A DNA stretch of 64,000 nucleotides from Segniliparus rotundus DSM 44985 (GCF_000092825.1 NC_014168.1:859946-923945), one strand, 5' to 3'; positions 41,132 through 49,831 are shown, counted from the first letter of the stretch. Numbers and translations: made by a program. Notes: generated by a model not told the origin, from the sequence alone.

Positions 41132-42073
41132 ATGGGCTGGGTGAGGATCGTGGTGGTCGCCCTAGCATTGGGGGTCGTCAAGAGTCTTCGGGGTTCTTCG
41201 TCGCGGGCCTCGGCGAAACCGCAATCTGTCACCGCGTCTGTCCTGGGTGAACCGAAACCTGCATCTCGTCTCGCTCCTGCTTGGCGCAGGGCGGCGCGAA
41301 ACGCTAGTTCTTGGTTGCGGTTGAGTTGGATCGGCGCACGGTCCATGCTTTTGCTCGCCGCTTATCTCGGCGGTGTCGGGCTTGCGACAGGCGGATTCAT
41401 CTGGCTGTTGGAGTCTTCAACCGGGGCGTTGGAGCGCCAGGGCGCGGGGCCGCGCCCTGACCGGTGGGCGGTCGCTGGTTGGTGGGCGTTGACCGCTCTC
41501 GCGGGTGTTTTCGCGGTGGGGATTTTGCTGGCGCTGTTCCGGGCGATCCCGGTCCTATGGGCGGTTCATGCGATCCTCCGGAAGGAGGCGTCACCGGAGC
41601 GGCGGCACACGTTGGCGTCGGTGCGACTCGCCCCTGTCTGGCGCGCTCTGAAAGGGTTCGTCGCCATGCTGGCCGCGTCTCTGCTGGGCGCCTACTTCGG
41701 GTTGTCCGTCGCCCATGCCCGTGAGGCGCAGTCCGATCTGCGACACACCGTGTTCCTGGCTTTCGCGATCTTCTTCGCCATCTGGATGGCCGTATGGATT
41801 CGGCTCGGATCGCATTGGCAGAACGATTTGGGGAAGATGGAAGAAGCAGCACGGGTGAAAGCCGTGCGCGACGCTTTGGACTCTTGGGTGGACCGCGACG
41901 AGGGGCGAGTGGGTCGGTGGCTCTTCGCTCCTTCGCCCTCCTCGCGCGAAGCGTTGCTCGACTTCGCGGAAACACCGAAGACTGTGGGGACGGTCGCCGT
42001 GGTCGCGGTCCTCCCGCTCATTATCACCACGTTTGGGGAAGCCGTGGTCTTCGCCTTCCGCTCCTTCTTCTAA
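41132..42073 (+). CDS. Polytopic membrane protein of unknown function (313 aa)
   Basis: Start ATG 41132 (MGWVRIVVVALALG); the frame upstream overlaps the previous gene. Helices lie near residues 5-18, 68-96, 112-140, 170-190, 200-220 and 285-312, separated by basic loops (RKEASPERRHTLASVRL). Like the protein at 21646, it has several helices with Arg-rich cytoplasmic loops, but no clear sequence identity. It may belong to the envelope functions of the element. Confidence 0.6.
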   Translation: MGWVRIVVVALALGVVKSLRGSSSRASAKPQSVTASVLGEPKPASRLAPAWRRAARNASSWLRLSWIGARSMLLLAAYLGGVGLATGGFIWLLESSTGALERQGAGPRPDRWAVAGWWALTALAGVFAVGILLALFRAIPVLWAVHAILRKEASPERRHTLASVRLAPVWRALKGFVAMLAASLLGAYFGLSVAHAREAQSDLRHTVFLAFAIFFAIWMAVWIRLGSHWQNDLGKMEEAARVKAVRDALDSWVDRDEGRVGRWLFAPSPSSREALLDFAETPKTVGTVAVVAVLPLIITTFGEAVVFAFRSFF

Positions 42074-42206
42074 CCGCGCACGCCCCCTCCTTCCGGGCCA
42101 CAGACAGATAAGGAGCGCCGCCGTGAAGTTTGAGCAGCCTCGACACTGAGGAAAGCGGACCTTTAATACCGCTGATCTGGTGTGACCGCGCGATACGATC
42201 ACAACC

Positions 42207-42791
42207 ATGAACCAAGCAGACCAGGTTGATCTCTGGTCAACCGTCTCCAAGATGCTGGCGGTTTTAACCATCGGGCACACATCGGTGATGCTCGTGTCGA
42301 AGCTCTTCGGATTGTCGGAGTCCAAGATTCCGAAACTGGTTTCCAAGCTGGTCGAGTGCGGCGCGATGATGGCCCTAGTCACTGCGTCGGCACTGCTCGT
42401 CAGCACGTTCACCCGGTCTGACGGGAAAGTGAGCGACGAGGACGCCGTGCTGTTGCGCTCCACCAGCTACACCATCTCGCAGGCTCTCAAGCTCTACTAC
42501 GTGTGCGCTGGCCTTGCATTCGTCACTTTCGCCCTTCTCTACCTCTGCTTCCGGCTCGCCAAGAACGGGCCAGGAACTTCGAAGCTGGGCGCTGCCTGGT
42601 TCTCGGGGATGATCGGAGTGGCCTTCACAGCGCTGCCCGCCAGCTACATGATCACAATGGCCTGCCCCGGTGTGCCCGAGAGAGAAACGTACTCCTGGGC
42701 AGGTTTGCTCGGGATCGTCCTCCCCCTGCCCATTATGGCGACGAGCCGGATCTTGACCTGGAGGAAGCAGCGCCCCGAGGTCGAGGAGTAG
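42207..42791 (+). CDS. Four-helix membrane protein (194 aa)
   Basis: ATG 42207 (MNQADQVDLWSTVSKML). Helices near residues 13-31, 47-66, 93-115, 125-148 and 155-178, with a cytoplasmic basic C-terminus (RILTWRKQRPEVEE). No family recognised. Transcribed alone, after a short gap with GATACGATC just upstream, a sequence also seen in part before other element genes. Confidence 0.6.
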   Translation: MNQADQVDLWSTVSKMLAVLTIGHTSVMLVSKLFGLSESKIPKLVSKLVECGAMMALVTASALLVSTFTRSDGKVSDEDAVLLRSTSYTISQALKLYYVCAGLAFVTFALLYLCFRLAKNGPGTSKLGAAWFSGMIGVAFTALPASYMITMACPGVPERETYSWAGLLGIVLPLPIMATSRILTWRKQRPEVEE

Positions 42792-42882
42792 GGCATGATT
42801 GAAGTGTATTCACAGCGATTGCTTCGCCCAAAGCCGAGCCAAGGTCGAGACCGCTACCGAGTGGTGCAGGACTGAACTGGGC

Positions 42883-43080
42883 TTATTTCGCTCGATAGAA
42901 GGTTAGTACCACGTTGTCGTCGCTCGTGGGGCTGGGGCTTCGGTCGAAATATATCCAGCCTTCGCGGGCTTGCTCCTTGATCTTGGCTTCGGCTCCGATG
43001 GAACCCCAGCCGCCTTTCTTCGGGATGTCGAGCGATTTCCACTTGTAGCGGGCGTCGCCCGCGAGAACCTGTGATGTCAT
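42883..43080 (-). CDS. Small protein, distant 'GW' family member (65 aa)
   Basis: ATG 43080 (MTSQVLAGDARYKWKSLDIP). The core AKIKEQAREGWIYFDRSPSPTS...VVLTFYR has the layout of the two small proteins at 28452 and 29507 (helix-GW-strand-loop-strand) and of DUF4177-type proteins. Upstream lies an AT-rich promoter-like stretch (43081-43131). Function unknown. Confidence 0.65.
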   Translation of the reverse strand: MTSQVLAGDARYKWKSLDIPKKGGWGSIGAEAKIKEQAREGWIYFDRSPSPTSDDNVVLTFYRAK

Positions 43081-43131
43081 TCCGGCACTCCTAGTTTGTG
43101 TTTTTATTCATGTTAACTAATAATATACGGT

Positions 43132-43347
43132 CTAGGGGATGTCGCGCGCCCGCGTGGTGGTCTGCCGCTCGGCCTCGTCGGCTGCGGCACGGAGCTTGCG
43201 CGCTGACTCGTGGTCCCCGCGCTGTCCCATCATGTTCGCGAAGCTCCGGGCTGTGTCCGGGGAGGCCATGTTCGCGGAGGTGTAGACGAAGAGTTCGGCG
43301 GCGTCGGTGATGACCACGACACCGCCCCGCGCATACGCCTCGACCAT
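43132..43347 (-). CDS. Small hypothetical protein (71 aa)
   Basis: I start at ATG 43347 (MVEAYARGGVVVITDAAELF); the open frame continues upstream to 43428 without support. The sequence GGVVVITDAAELFVYTSAN is followed by a charged helix (RKLRAAADEAERQTTTRARD). A 51-bp part of the coding region (43284-43334) recurs at 44424-44474 with about 80% identity, beyond the AT-rich gene in between. Confidence 0.5.
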   Translation of the reverse strand: MVEAYARGGVVVITDAAELFVYTSANMASPDTARSFANMMGQRGDHESARKLRAAADEAERQTTTRARDIP

Positions 43348-43470
43348 CACGCGTATCGCCCGATCAGTGCCCCAATGTCCATCGTGCCGCGCCATTCGTC
43401 GTCTGTGGTGCGCCCAGTGACGTGCCACCTGAGCTCGCGACCGGAGAACACCAGTGTTTCATCTCACACG

Positions 43471-44424
43471 TCAATACTGGTACATCCAGTCGAAACCGAC
43501 CGGTGATTCGCTGCGTACATTATCCATCACGTCCGAGTCGACTAGATCGTCTAGCTTATATCGGCGGCCTGAGAATTGACCGCCTTCTGGATCAGGGTCC
43601 GTGAGCCGCAGCCCATCGGCGAGCGGTTTGAGCGTGGGATCATTGATAGCCAGTTTCTGCCATAAGGATCCGATGAACTTTGTCAGAGGAGAAAGCGCCT
43701 CAGCCTCGTATTTTCTCCGCATGCCAGATATTGCTATTGTCTCGCGTCCTAAGAAAAATTCCAATGCAGGGTGTGTGGTTAGATACTTTTCCGTCAGGAC
43801 AGCGGTCTTTCGGCTCCAGCAGCCAGCATCAGCCACACATATGAAATCCAAGCCCTCGCGCGGCGACCGAGGAATAGTCTTGTCATTCTCATCTACCATA
43901 TCTTTGATTTTAGTAGCAGCATTTTCTGATTTATTCCACGTGGAAGATTGGGCTAGGAGCCCGTAAAACACAGGAGGGGCGAGATAGTGCCTGAGCGTGT
44001 GGTCGCGTATCTTCATGCCGCGACGGAGTTGCGCGGCATTCTCAAATGCTTGGGCGATGGAATCTTTGGTTAGGGTTCGTTTGACACTGAAAGCTGCAGC
44101 TACGCCGGAGGCTAGAACATCCGATTTGCTACGTAACGATTTAGGATAATGGGGGTGAAAAACAACAATGTCCGTCTCTTTTGTCTTCGCTGGCCCGTCC
44201 TCAGTTTCAAGAAGCAGATATTTTCGTGTGTCAATCCCATACTGCGGAGGTAGCCAAGCTGAAAGCACCTCCAGCCACTTCGCTTCTACCCGATGTCCGA
44301 CCTCTTGGATATGCTCCGACTTTCCGGCCATTTCCTGTTCGCCTTGATATGTTTCTAAGATAGAGCGGTTTAGTTCCTCAAGCCATTTGTGATGTTCAGA
44401 ATTCATACTCAGCATGGTATCCAA
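43471..44424 (-). CDS. DUF6602-like nuclease-fold cargo protein
   Basis: 317 residues; starts at 44424, 44415 or 44406 (MNSEHHKWLEELNRSI) are possible. The N-terminal half carries a restriction-endonuclease-like pattern: 'HRVEAKWLEVLSAWLPPQYGIDTRKYLLL', 'KETDIVVFHPHYP' (Asp) and 'GVAAAFSVKRTLTKD' (x-V-K in the position of the PD-(D/E)xK lysine). DUF6602 proteins share this arrangement and are often near defence genes. The gene is much more AT-rich than its surroundings and sits between two copies of a small fragment, so it is a recent insertion. Family call is moderate; nuclease activity is not proven. Confidence 0.55.
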   Translation of the reverse strand: MDTMLSMNSEHHKWLEELNRSILETYQGEQEMAGKSEHIQEVGHRVEAKWLEVLSAWLPPQYGIDTRKYLLLETEDGPAKTKETDIVVFHPHYPKSLRSKSDVLASGVAAAFSVKRTLTKDSIAQAFENAAQLRRGMKIRDHTLRHYLAPPVFYGLLAQSSTWNKSENAATKIKDMVDENDKTIPRSPREGLDFICVADAGCWSRKTAVLTEKYLTTHPALEFFLGRETIAISGMRRKYEAEALSPLTKFIGSLWQKLAINDPTLKPLADGLRLTDPDPEGGQFSGRRYKLDDLVDSDVMDNVRSESPVGFDWMYQY

Positions 44425-44680
44425 GTTTGAGGAGGCGTAGACGAACAGCTAGGTTGCGTTCGTCATGACTACGACACCGCCACACGTCATCGGGTTGGGA
44501 CTGGCGGGCGACCTGGGTCGGGATCGCCCGACTCAGGCCCCCCCAGATCGCAGCAGCCTCCTCCTTGACCTCCTCCGGGGTCGCGCTGTCGAAGTCGTGG
44601 AGGACCAACCATTCACGGATAGTCTCCTCAACGATCATGTGCAGATCGAGGACGATGCTCGGTGGACAGGAATCAGTCAT
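44396..44680 (-). CDS. Small hypothetical protein with scrambled C-terminus (94 aa)
   Basis: ATG 44680 (MTDSCPPSIVLDLHMIVEET). The first ~60 residues look genuine (REWLVLHDFDSATPEEVKEEAAAIWGGL). From about 44474 the DNA is homologous to the gene at 43132 but read in another frame, giving an unlikely tail (RLRLLKLGYHAEYEF). So it is probably a broken member of the same small-gene family, fused to the 5' region of the nuclease-like gene. Confidence 0.45.
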   Translation of the reverse strand: MTDSCPPSIVLDLHMIVEETIREWLVLHDFDSATPEEVKEEAAAIWGGLSRAIPTQVARQSQPDDVWRCRSHDERNLAVRLRLLKLGYHAEYEF

Positions 44681-44760
44681 GAGCTGATGATGGCATGTCG
44701 GGCTGGCAGTTTTGGGCCGAGTTCTCAGCCTTGTTTCCGCTGGCGGGGGTGTGGTTCTGG

Positions 44761-44779
44761 TGAGCACATTTTGAGCACA
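44761..44779 (+). repeat. Candidate right arm-type integrase site
   Basis: The 19-bp TGAGCACA-TTT-TGAGCACA identical to 14405-14423, same orientation, 67 bp inside the right repeat. It also codes, in a minus frame, for the CAQNVL that ends the integrase, so a remnant of an older integrase 3' end is an alternative explanation. Confidence 0.6.
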
Positions 44780-44846
44780 AACTTCGATCAACAACCCTAA
44801 GAAATCCGGGGTTTCAGCGGGTATGCGTGGGTTGTTGAGCTTGTGT

Positions 44847-44913
44847 TATGGCGCTCGCCTGGAACGCGGGTTGGGTTAACAGCCCTCAGGGGTTCAAATC
44901 CCCTATCCTCCGC
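44847..44913 (+). repeat. attR: 67-bp direct repeat, displaced 3' part of tRNA-Ser
   Basis: Identical to 14260-14326. It carries the anticodon, variable and T arms but no 5' half, so it is not a tRNA gene. It is the original chromosomal 3' part, still joined to its native terminator. Confidence 0.95.
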
Positions 44914-44914
44914 C

Positions 44915-44959
44915 CGAGCGGTCCCCGTCCCGATCAGGACGGGGGCCGCTCGATTTTTT
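44915..44959 (+). terminator. Original tRNA-Ser terminator, now at the right junction
   Basis: CGAGCGG-CCCGTCC pairs with GGACGGG-CCGCTCG around a short loop, followed by ATTTTTT. It is the chromosomal counterpart of the element terminator at 14332. Confidence 0.85.
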
Positions 44960-45060
44960 GTCAGCAGGGAATCGTTGTCGAGCCCGTTTGAACGCATTGC
45001 GAGCAGGGCCCGCCGAGCGCTCCGGCCACGGTCTCCAGCTCGTCGGTGAACCGGCCCGAG

Positions 45061-45975
45061 TCAGGCCACTGGGACGTGGCGCGCGAGGAATCCGATCTGG
45101 TCGGTGACGATCCCGTCGAAGTGCGGCTCCAGGTACGGCTCGAAGTGGGCGCAGTCGTAGGCCTTGATCTCGCCGTTGGGGATGCGGGCCGCGGCCCTCT
45201 CGGCCTTGGCGTACGGGGTGACGTCGTCGTAGCGGGCGAGTTGGACCAACGTCGGCGCGGTGATTTTGGGAGCGGTCCGTCCCGGCGAGTAAAACGGCAC
45301 GCGCAGGGCGATGCGGGCGGCGACGTCGTTCTGGGCCAGCAGTTCCTCGCGTTTGTCCCCGGCCATCCTCATGGCGGGCTCATAGGAGCCGGGCGAGGTC
45401 ATCATCGCGAGTTCGCCGGGTTGTCCGACCACCTTGACGCGATGCGGCGGCCGGCCGAACCAGGCGCCGACCTGGTCGCGCACGCCCGCGATCAGCAGGC
45501 GGGGGAGGATCTTCGGGGATTGCGCGAAGACCGAAGCCAGTCCCGTGACGTGCGGCACCTGCACGATGGCGGCGGCGAGATCGTGGTCGTGGGCGGCCAG
45601 GTCCAGCACGTGGCCGCCGCCGAACGAAGAGCCCCAAGCGACCACGCGACGGGAGTCGATGTTGTCGAGGCCGCGGGCGTGGGCGATGGCCGCCCGCCAA
45701 TCGGCGTGCTGGCGCCCGATGTCGAGCAGGCGGCGGGGTTGGCCTTCGCTGGAGCCCCAGTGCCGATAGTCGAACACGAGCGCGGCGTAGCCGGCCTCGG
45801 CGAACCGTGCGGCGTAGGCGTCCAACCGCAATTCGCGGAACGCGCCGAAGCCGTGGGCCAGCACGACGATGGGCGGTTTCTGCGCGCCATCCGGTCGATA
45901 CAGCCACGCGGCGCACAGCGCGCCCTCGGACGGGAACGTGATGTCGTGTCGCGCGTAGCGGTGTTGCTGCCCCAT
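45061..45975 (-). CDS. Alpha/beta hydrolase (peptidase S9/DUF1100-like)
   Basis: 304 residues from ATG 45975 (MGQQHRYARHDITFPSEG). The oxyanion segment is VLAHGFGAFRELRLD, the nucleophile elbow GSSFGGGHVLD, the acid probably in ARYDDVTPY and the His in AYDCAHFEPYLE. The 'YAARFAEAGYAALVFDYRHWGSS' block is typical of dienelactone-hydrolase-like esterases. It is divergent from the TetR gene, with two palindromic operators between, so it is the likely regulated target. The substrate is unknown. Confidence 0.85.
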   Translation of the reverse strand: MGQQHRYARHDITFPSEGALCAAWLYRPDGAQKPPIVVLAHGFGAFRELRLDAYAARFAEAGYAALVFDYRHWGSSEGQPRRLLDIGRQHADWRAAIAHARGLDNIDSRRVVAWGSSFGGGHVLDLAAHDHDLAAAIVQVPHVTGLASVFAQSPKILPRLLIAGVRDQVGAWFGRPPHRVKVVGQPGELAMMTSPGSYEPAMRMAGDKREELLAQNDVAARIALRVPFYSPGRTAPKITAPTLVQLARYDDVTPYAKAERAAARIPNGEIKAYDCAHFEPYLEPHFDGIVTDQIGFLARHVPVA

Positions 45976-46012
45976 GGGCGCTCCTTCATCGGGGAGAGTA
46001 AGGTGGACGGTG

Positions 46013-46063
46013 TCTTGAACGGTATTCAAGAAATGATAGCAGCATCTTGAACGGCATTCAACA
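46013..46063. promoter_or_regulatory. Two TetR operators between hydrolase and regulator genes
   Basis: TCTTGAA-CGGTA-TTCAAGA (46013-46031) is a perfect 7-bp-arm palindrome; TCTTGAA-CGGCA-TTCAACA (46045-46063) differs by one base. They are 32 bp apart (about three turns), on the same face, in the divergent promoter region. Confidence 0.85.
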
Positions 46064-46096
46064 CGGTGTGGCACAGACAATCTGCGGAAGGACTTC

Positions 46097-46726
46097 ATGG
46101 CGCGCAACAAACGCCCGCAAGACGCCGACGAGAAGCGCGCGGAAATCGTGGCAGCAGCTCGGCGGCTGTTCGTCGACATCGGCTACGACGCCACGTCGAT
46201 GAGCCGGCTCGCCCAGCAGGCGGGCGTGGCGCCCAACACCATCTACTGGTACTTCCGCGACAAGGACGACGTGCTCATCGCGGTCCTGAACGCCGTCGTG
46301 GCCGACGCGTGGTCGCAGTACCAAGGCGTCGCCAGCGAGCCGATCGCGGCCCGCATCCTTTGGTTGGTGCGCCAACTCACGCAGATGAGCCGCCTGGTGA
46401 ACACAGTCCATGCCCGCGTCGAGCACTCACCGGCCCTCGCCGAATGGCACCACAACTTCCATCTGCTCACCGAGGGCCTGTTCCGCCACGAATTGGAGAG
46501 CCTCGGAGTCCCGACCGAGACCCTGGACGCGGAGGTGATGATCGGCGTCTTCGTTGTCGAAGGGCTCCTGACGCACGATCAGGACGAGGAGCAACAACGT
46601 GCCGTCTGCGACGTCCTCGCCGCACGCTGGAGCTCGGCGGGGCCGCCCACGCTTGATCGAGCGCCTGGACTTCCCGGCGCTGGCGCTCCGTCGCCAGGAG
46701 GTTCGCTCGCACAAGAGGATTTGTGA
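46097..46726 (+). CDS. TetR-family transcriptional repressor
   Basis: 209 residues. The N-terminal helix-turn-helix is RAEIVAAARRLFVDIGYDATSMSRLAQQAGVAPNTIYWYFRDKDDVL, followed by a ligand-binding helical domain and a Pro/Gly-rich tail. It is divergently transcribed from the hydrolase gene and likely represses it and itself through the two palindromes. The ligand is probably a substrate or product of the hydrolase (inference). Confidence 0.9.
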   Translation: MARNKRPQDADEKRAEIVAAARRLFVDIGYDATSMSRLAQQAGVAPNTIYWYFRDKDDVLIAVLNAVVADAWSQYQGVASEPIAARILWLVRQLTQMSRLVNTVHARVEHSPALAEWHHNFHLLTEGLFRHELESLGVPTETLDAEVMIGVFVVEGLLTHDQDEEQQRAVCDVLAARWSSAGPPTLDRAPGLPGAGAPSPGGSLAQEDL

Positions 46727-46857
46727 CACGACGAGCGCCGAAGCCTCGGCCGCCGCAGGAGGCTCCGCACTCGGCCGGGCAACTGCTATATCACCGAACC
46801 ATCACAGCCGTGTGTTGCACGAGTGAACCAAGTGCCTGCTGGGATTAGGCTGTCCGG

Positions 46858-49461
46858 GTGACGACGAAGACCAGCTCCAGGGCACAGAGCCGCTCTCGGG
46901 GAAAGAGCGCTCCCGCTGCCAGCCGCAAAAGCGCCCCGACGCGCCGAAATTCCGCCGCTGCCAGAAAACCTTCGGGCCAAGGCAATGGGATGAAGGTCGC
47001 CGCCGGGCTGGGCAAGGGGATCAGCGCCGGGTTCTCGCTCTTGGCAAGAGGCTTGGGCTCCACTGTGCGCGCGATCGGGCCCCGGGACGAGGGCCTGCTG
47101 GCCGATGCGGGGCAGGAGGGTTTCGCGGAAACTGGCGACAACAGGCACGAGGACTTGGACGTCTACGGCGATGCGCGCCAGCCGCAGCGCCACCCGGGGC
47201 ATCATCGCGACGGCGTCGCCCTCGCCCTGCTCGGCGTCTCCGCGGTGCTCGCCGGAAGCCTTTGGTCGCAGGTCGGCGGCCCGGCGGGCGCATTGGTCGC
47301 CTCCTTAGTCCGGGCAATCGTCGGCTCCGCCGCGAATATTCTGCCGATCCTGCTCGGCGTGCTCGCCATCGTGCTGTTGCGCCGTGAGCCCAACCCCCAG
47401 TCCCGCCCCAGGCTCGTCCTCGGTTCCGCCCTCGTCGCCGCGTCGGTCCTCGGGTTGTGGCACCTGATCTCCGGCGCGCCGCAGACCCCAGAGGGCCGGG
47501 CGCGGGCAGGCGGCTTCCTGGGCTCTGCGTTCGCCGGTCCGCTCGCCGACGGTTTCTCCTCCTGGGTGGCAGGGGCAGTGCTCCTGCTTGTGGGCGCTTT
47601 CGGGGCGCTCATCATCAGCGGGGCGACCGTCCGGGAGCTCGCGGCGACCGCGCAGTCCCGATTGTCGCAGCTGCCCAGCCCCGCCGTGTCGCGAGACCGG
47701 GAGGAGTGCCTGACTGTGGATCAGGACGTTTTGGACTGTGCTCCGGACTCCGGCGAAGCCGATGAGTTCGACGTGCCGTTCCCGAACACGGAGGCCGCCG
47801 AGGACGAGGAAGAACGCATTCCCAGGCCGAGGGTGCGACAGCGCAAGCCGCAAGCCGAACTGGAATCGGCGGCGGAGCCGGTGGCCGAGGTCGTGCCGCC
47901 AGCGGCCGCGCCGCCCGCCGTCGAGGCTCAGGGCCGTCAGCTCGAGCTTCCCGAGCCCGCCCCGCAGCCCGGCGACTACATCCTGCCCTCCGCGCGAGTC
48001 CTCAAACTCGGCGAGCCGCCGAAGAAGCACAGCGCCGCGAACGATGTGATGATCAAGGCCATCGACGGCGTGTTCCAGGAGTTCAATGTGAACGCCAAGG
48101 TCACCGGCTACACGCGGGGCCCGACCGTCACCCGCTACGAGGTCGAGCTCGGACCTGCTGTGAAAGTCGAGAAGATCACCAACCTCACCCGCAACATCGC
48201 CTACGCGGTGGCCACGGACAGCGTGCGCCTGCTCGCCCCGATCCCCGGCAAATCCGCCGTCGGCATCGAGGTGCCGAACACCGACCGCGAGATGGTGCGC
48301 CTCGGCGACGTGCTCGCCTCGCCGAACGCGCGCCAGGAGCGCCACCCCCTGGTCATCGGACTCGGCAAAGACATCGACGGCCAGTTCGTCACCGCCAACC
48401 TCGCGAAGATGCCGCACTTGCTCGTCGCGGGCTCCACCGGCTCCGGCAAGTCCAGCTTCGTGAACTCGATGCTCGTCTCCCTGCTCATGCGGGCCAAGCC
48501 AGAGCAGGTGCGCCTGATCCTCGTGGACCCCAAAATGGTCGAGCTCACCCCGTACGAGGGCGTGCCGCACCTGATCACACCCATCATCACCGAGCCCAAG
48601 AAAGCCGCGGCGGCGCTCGCGTGGCTCGTGGAGGAGATGGAGCAGCGGTATAAAGACATGCAGGTGAACAAGGTCCGCCACATCGACGACTTCAACGCCG
48701 GGGTGCGCGAGGGCCGGATTGTCACCCCGCTCGGCTCGGAGCGCGAGATGCGCCCGTACCCGTACATCCTCGCCATCGTCGACGAGCTCGCGGACCTCAT
48801 GATGACCGCGCCTCGGGACGTGGAAGAGGCCATTGTCCGGATCACGCAGAAGGCCCGTGCGGCGGGCATCCACCTGGTGCTCGCCACGCAGCGGCCCTCG
48901 GTGGACGTGGTCACCGGCCTCATCAAGACGAACGTGCCGTCCCGGCTCGCCTTCGCGACCTCCTCGCTCACCGACTCCCGCGTCATCCTCGACCAGCCGG
49001 GGGCGGAGAAGCTCATCGGCATGGGCGACGGCCTTTTCCTGCCGATGGGGGCGAACCGGCCGCAGCGTCTGCAGGGCGCCTACATCTCCGACGAAGAGAT
49101 CGCGGCGGTCGTCACAGCGGTCAAGGACCAGGCCGAGCCGGAGTACCACGAGGGCGTGACCAGCGCGCAGAGCGTCGCCTCGAACGCGGGGAAGGCCGAC
49201 GCGGAGCCGTCTGGCGACCTCGGGCCTTTCCTGCAGGCGGTGGACTTGGTGGTGCGCAGCCAGCTCGGCTCCACCTCGATGCTGCAGCGCAAACTGCGGG
49301 TCGGGTTCGCCAAAGCGGGCCGCCTGATGGACATGATGGAGAACCACGGCGTGGTCGGGCCTTCAGAAGGGTCCAAGCCCCGAGAGGTCCTGTACAAGCC
49401 CGAAGAGCTCGAAGAGCTGCTTTCGCACCTGGGCAGCCTGCCGCCGGAAGCGTTGGACTGA
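46858..49461 (+). CDS. ftsK: Cell-division DNA translocase FtsK
   Basis: 867 residues from GTG 46858. A basic N-terminus ([19 protein letters not shown]) leads to four membrane helices (~residues 120-265), an acidic/proline linker (~275-385), the alpha/beta translocase domain (Walker [16 protein letters not shown], Walker [26 protein letters not shown]) and the gamma winged helix ([31 protein letters not shown]). It pumps chromosome termini through the division septum. It lies next to argA/pgsA/clgR as in M. tuberculosis, but here a short ESX-like block is inserted after it. Confidence 0.95.
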   Translation: MTTKTSSRAQSRSRGKSAPAASRKSAPTRRNSAAARKPSGQGNGMKVAAGLGKGISAGFSLLARGLGSTVRAIGPRDEGLLADAGQEGFAETGDNRHEDLDVYGDARQPQRHPGHHRDGVALALLGVSAVLAGSLWSQVGGPAGALVASLVRAIVGSAANILPILLGVLAIVLLRREPNPQSRPRLVLGSALVAASVLGLWHLISGAPQTPEGRARAGGFLGSAFAGPLADGFSSWVAGAVLLLVGAFGALIISGATVRELAATAQSRLSQLPSPAVSRDREECLTVDQDVLDCAPDSGEADEFDVPFPNTEAAEDEEERIPRPRVRQRKPQAELESAAEPVAEVVPPAAAPPAVEAQGRQLELPEPAPQPGDYILPSARVLKLGEPPKKHSAANDVMIKAIDGVFQEFNVNAKVTGYTRGPTVTRYEVELGPAVKVEKITNLTRNIAYAVATDSVRLLAPIPGKSAVGIEVPNTDREMVRLGDVLASPNARQERHPLVIGLGKDIDGQFVTANLAKMPHLLVAGSTGSGKSSFVNSMLVSLLMRAKPEQVRLILVDPKMVELTPYEGVPHLITPIITEPKKAAAALAWLVEEMEQRYKDMQVNKVRHIDDFNAGVREGRIVTPLGSEREMRPYPYILAIVDELADLMMTAPRDVEEAIVRITQKARAAGIHLVLATQRPSVDVVTGLIKTNVPSRLAFATSSLTDSRVILDQPGAEKLIGMGDGLFLPMGANRPQRLQGAYISDEEIAAVVTAVKDQAEPEYHEGVTSAQSVASNAGKADAEPSGDLGPFLQAVDLVVRSQLGSTSMLQRKLRVGFAKAGRLMDMMENHGVVGPSEGSKPREVLYKPEELEELLSHLGSLPPEALD

Positions 49462-49549
49462 TCGTCGGCTTCCACCAGGCCGTCTCCGCCCGCCGCCGGG
49501 CCGCGCGGATAGTGCGCTTCTTCGCGGGTGCCTCTCGGCTTTCCTGCGG

Positions 49550-49831
49550 CTAGGTTTCGCGGGTCCGGCGCAGTGAAGCGAGCAATCCGCCTAGAACCAG
49601 GACAACTGGGACGGTGATCTGCCAGATGCTCAGGAGGAGCCACCACGAGTACAGGAAGACGCAGAAAAACCAAAGGCCGAGATAGTTCGGCGGGCTCGAT
49701 TTCCCATGCGCCTGGATGGCGAACTCGACAGCCAGGATCGTGCCGAGTAGCAGGCAGGACGCGGTGGCGATGCCAACGATGCTCCAGAAGAGGCGCCATA
49801 GGTCTGGTCTGACGAAATGAAATCGGGTCAA
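49550..49831 (-). CDS. Small membrane protein (93 aa)
   Basis: I start at TTG 49831, which overlaps the stop of the next gene as TTGA; no ATG is available before the first helix. Two helices (residues ~15-36 and ~52-82) follow MTRFHFVRPDLWRLFW; the C-terminus is LLASLRRTRET. Co-transcribed with the ESX-like gene at 49828. Possibly a membrane partner of that protein. Confidence 0.6.
   Translation of the reverse strand: MTRFHFVRPDLWRLFWSIVGIATASCLLLGTILAVEFAIQAHGKSSPPNYLGLWFFCVFLYSWWLLLSIWQITVPVVLVLGGLLASLRRTRET

Larger units (their letters stand above)
14327..44913. mobile_element. Integrated element (~30.6 kb) in tRNA-Ser(GGA), probable AICE
   Basis: The element is delimited by the 67-bp att repeats, with the integrase beside the left repeat and pointing at it. 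Core genes are integrase, XRE repressor, excisionase-like protein, replication-type P-loop protein and FtsK/TraB-type translocase with small membrane partners. No capsid, portal, terminase, tail or lysis genes are seen, and no VirB-type T4SS. That gene set matches actinomycete integrative and conjugative elements, which move double-stranded DNA with one FtsK-like protein. Cargo includes a trypsin-like protease, ESX-like secreted-protein genes with lipoproteins, and a nuclease-like gene. GC varies widely inside it, in contrast with the uniform flanks. Confidence 0.9.

Noticed and set aside
44847-44913. A second tRNA-Ser gene
   Set aside because: Only the 3' part is present; the acceptor 5' strand and most of the D arm are missing, so it is the att remnant.
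14327-44913. Prophage
   Set aside because: Integrase, repressor and Xis fit, but there are no terminase, portal, capsid, tail, holin or lysin genes in 30 kb; the FtsK/TraB gene set fits an AICE better.
47305-49347. A 680-codon minus-strand frame opposite ftsK
   Set aside because: Antisense shadow with His/Arg/Val-rich low complexity; no recognisable domain.
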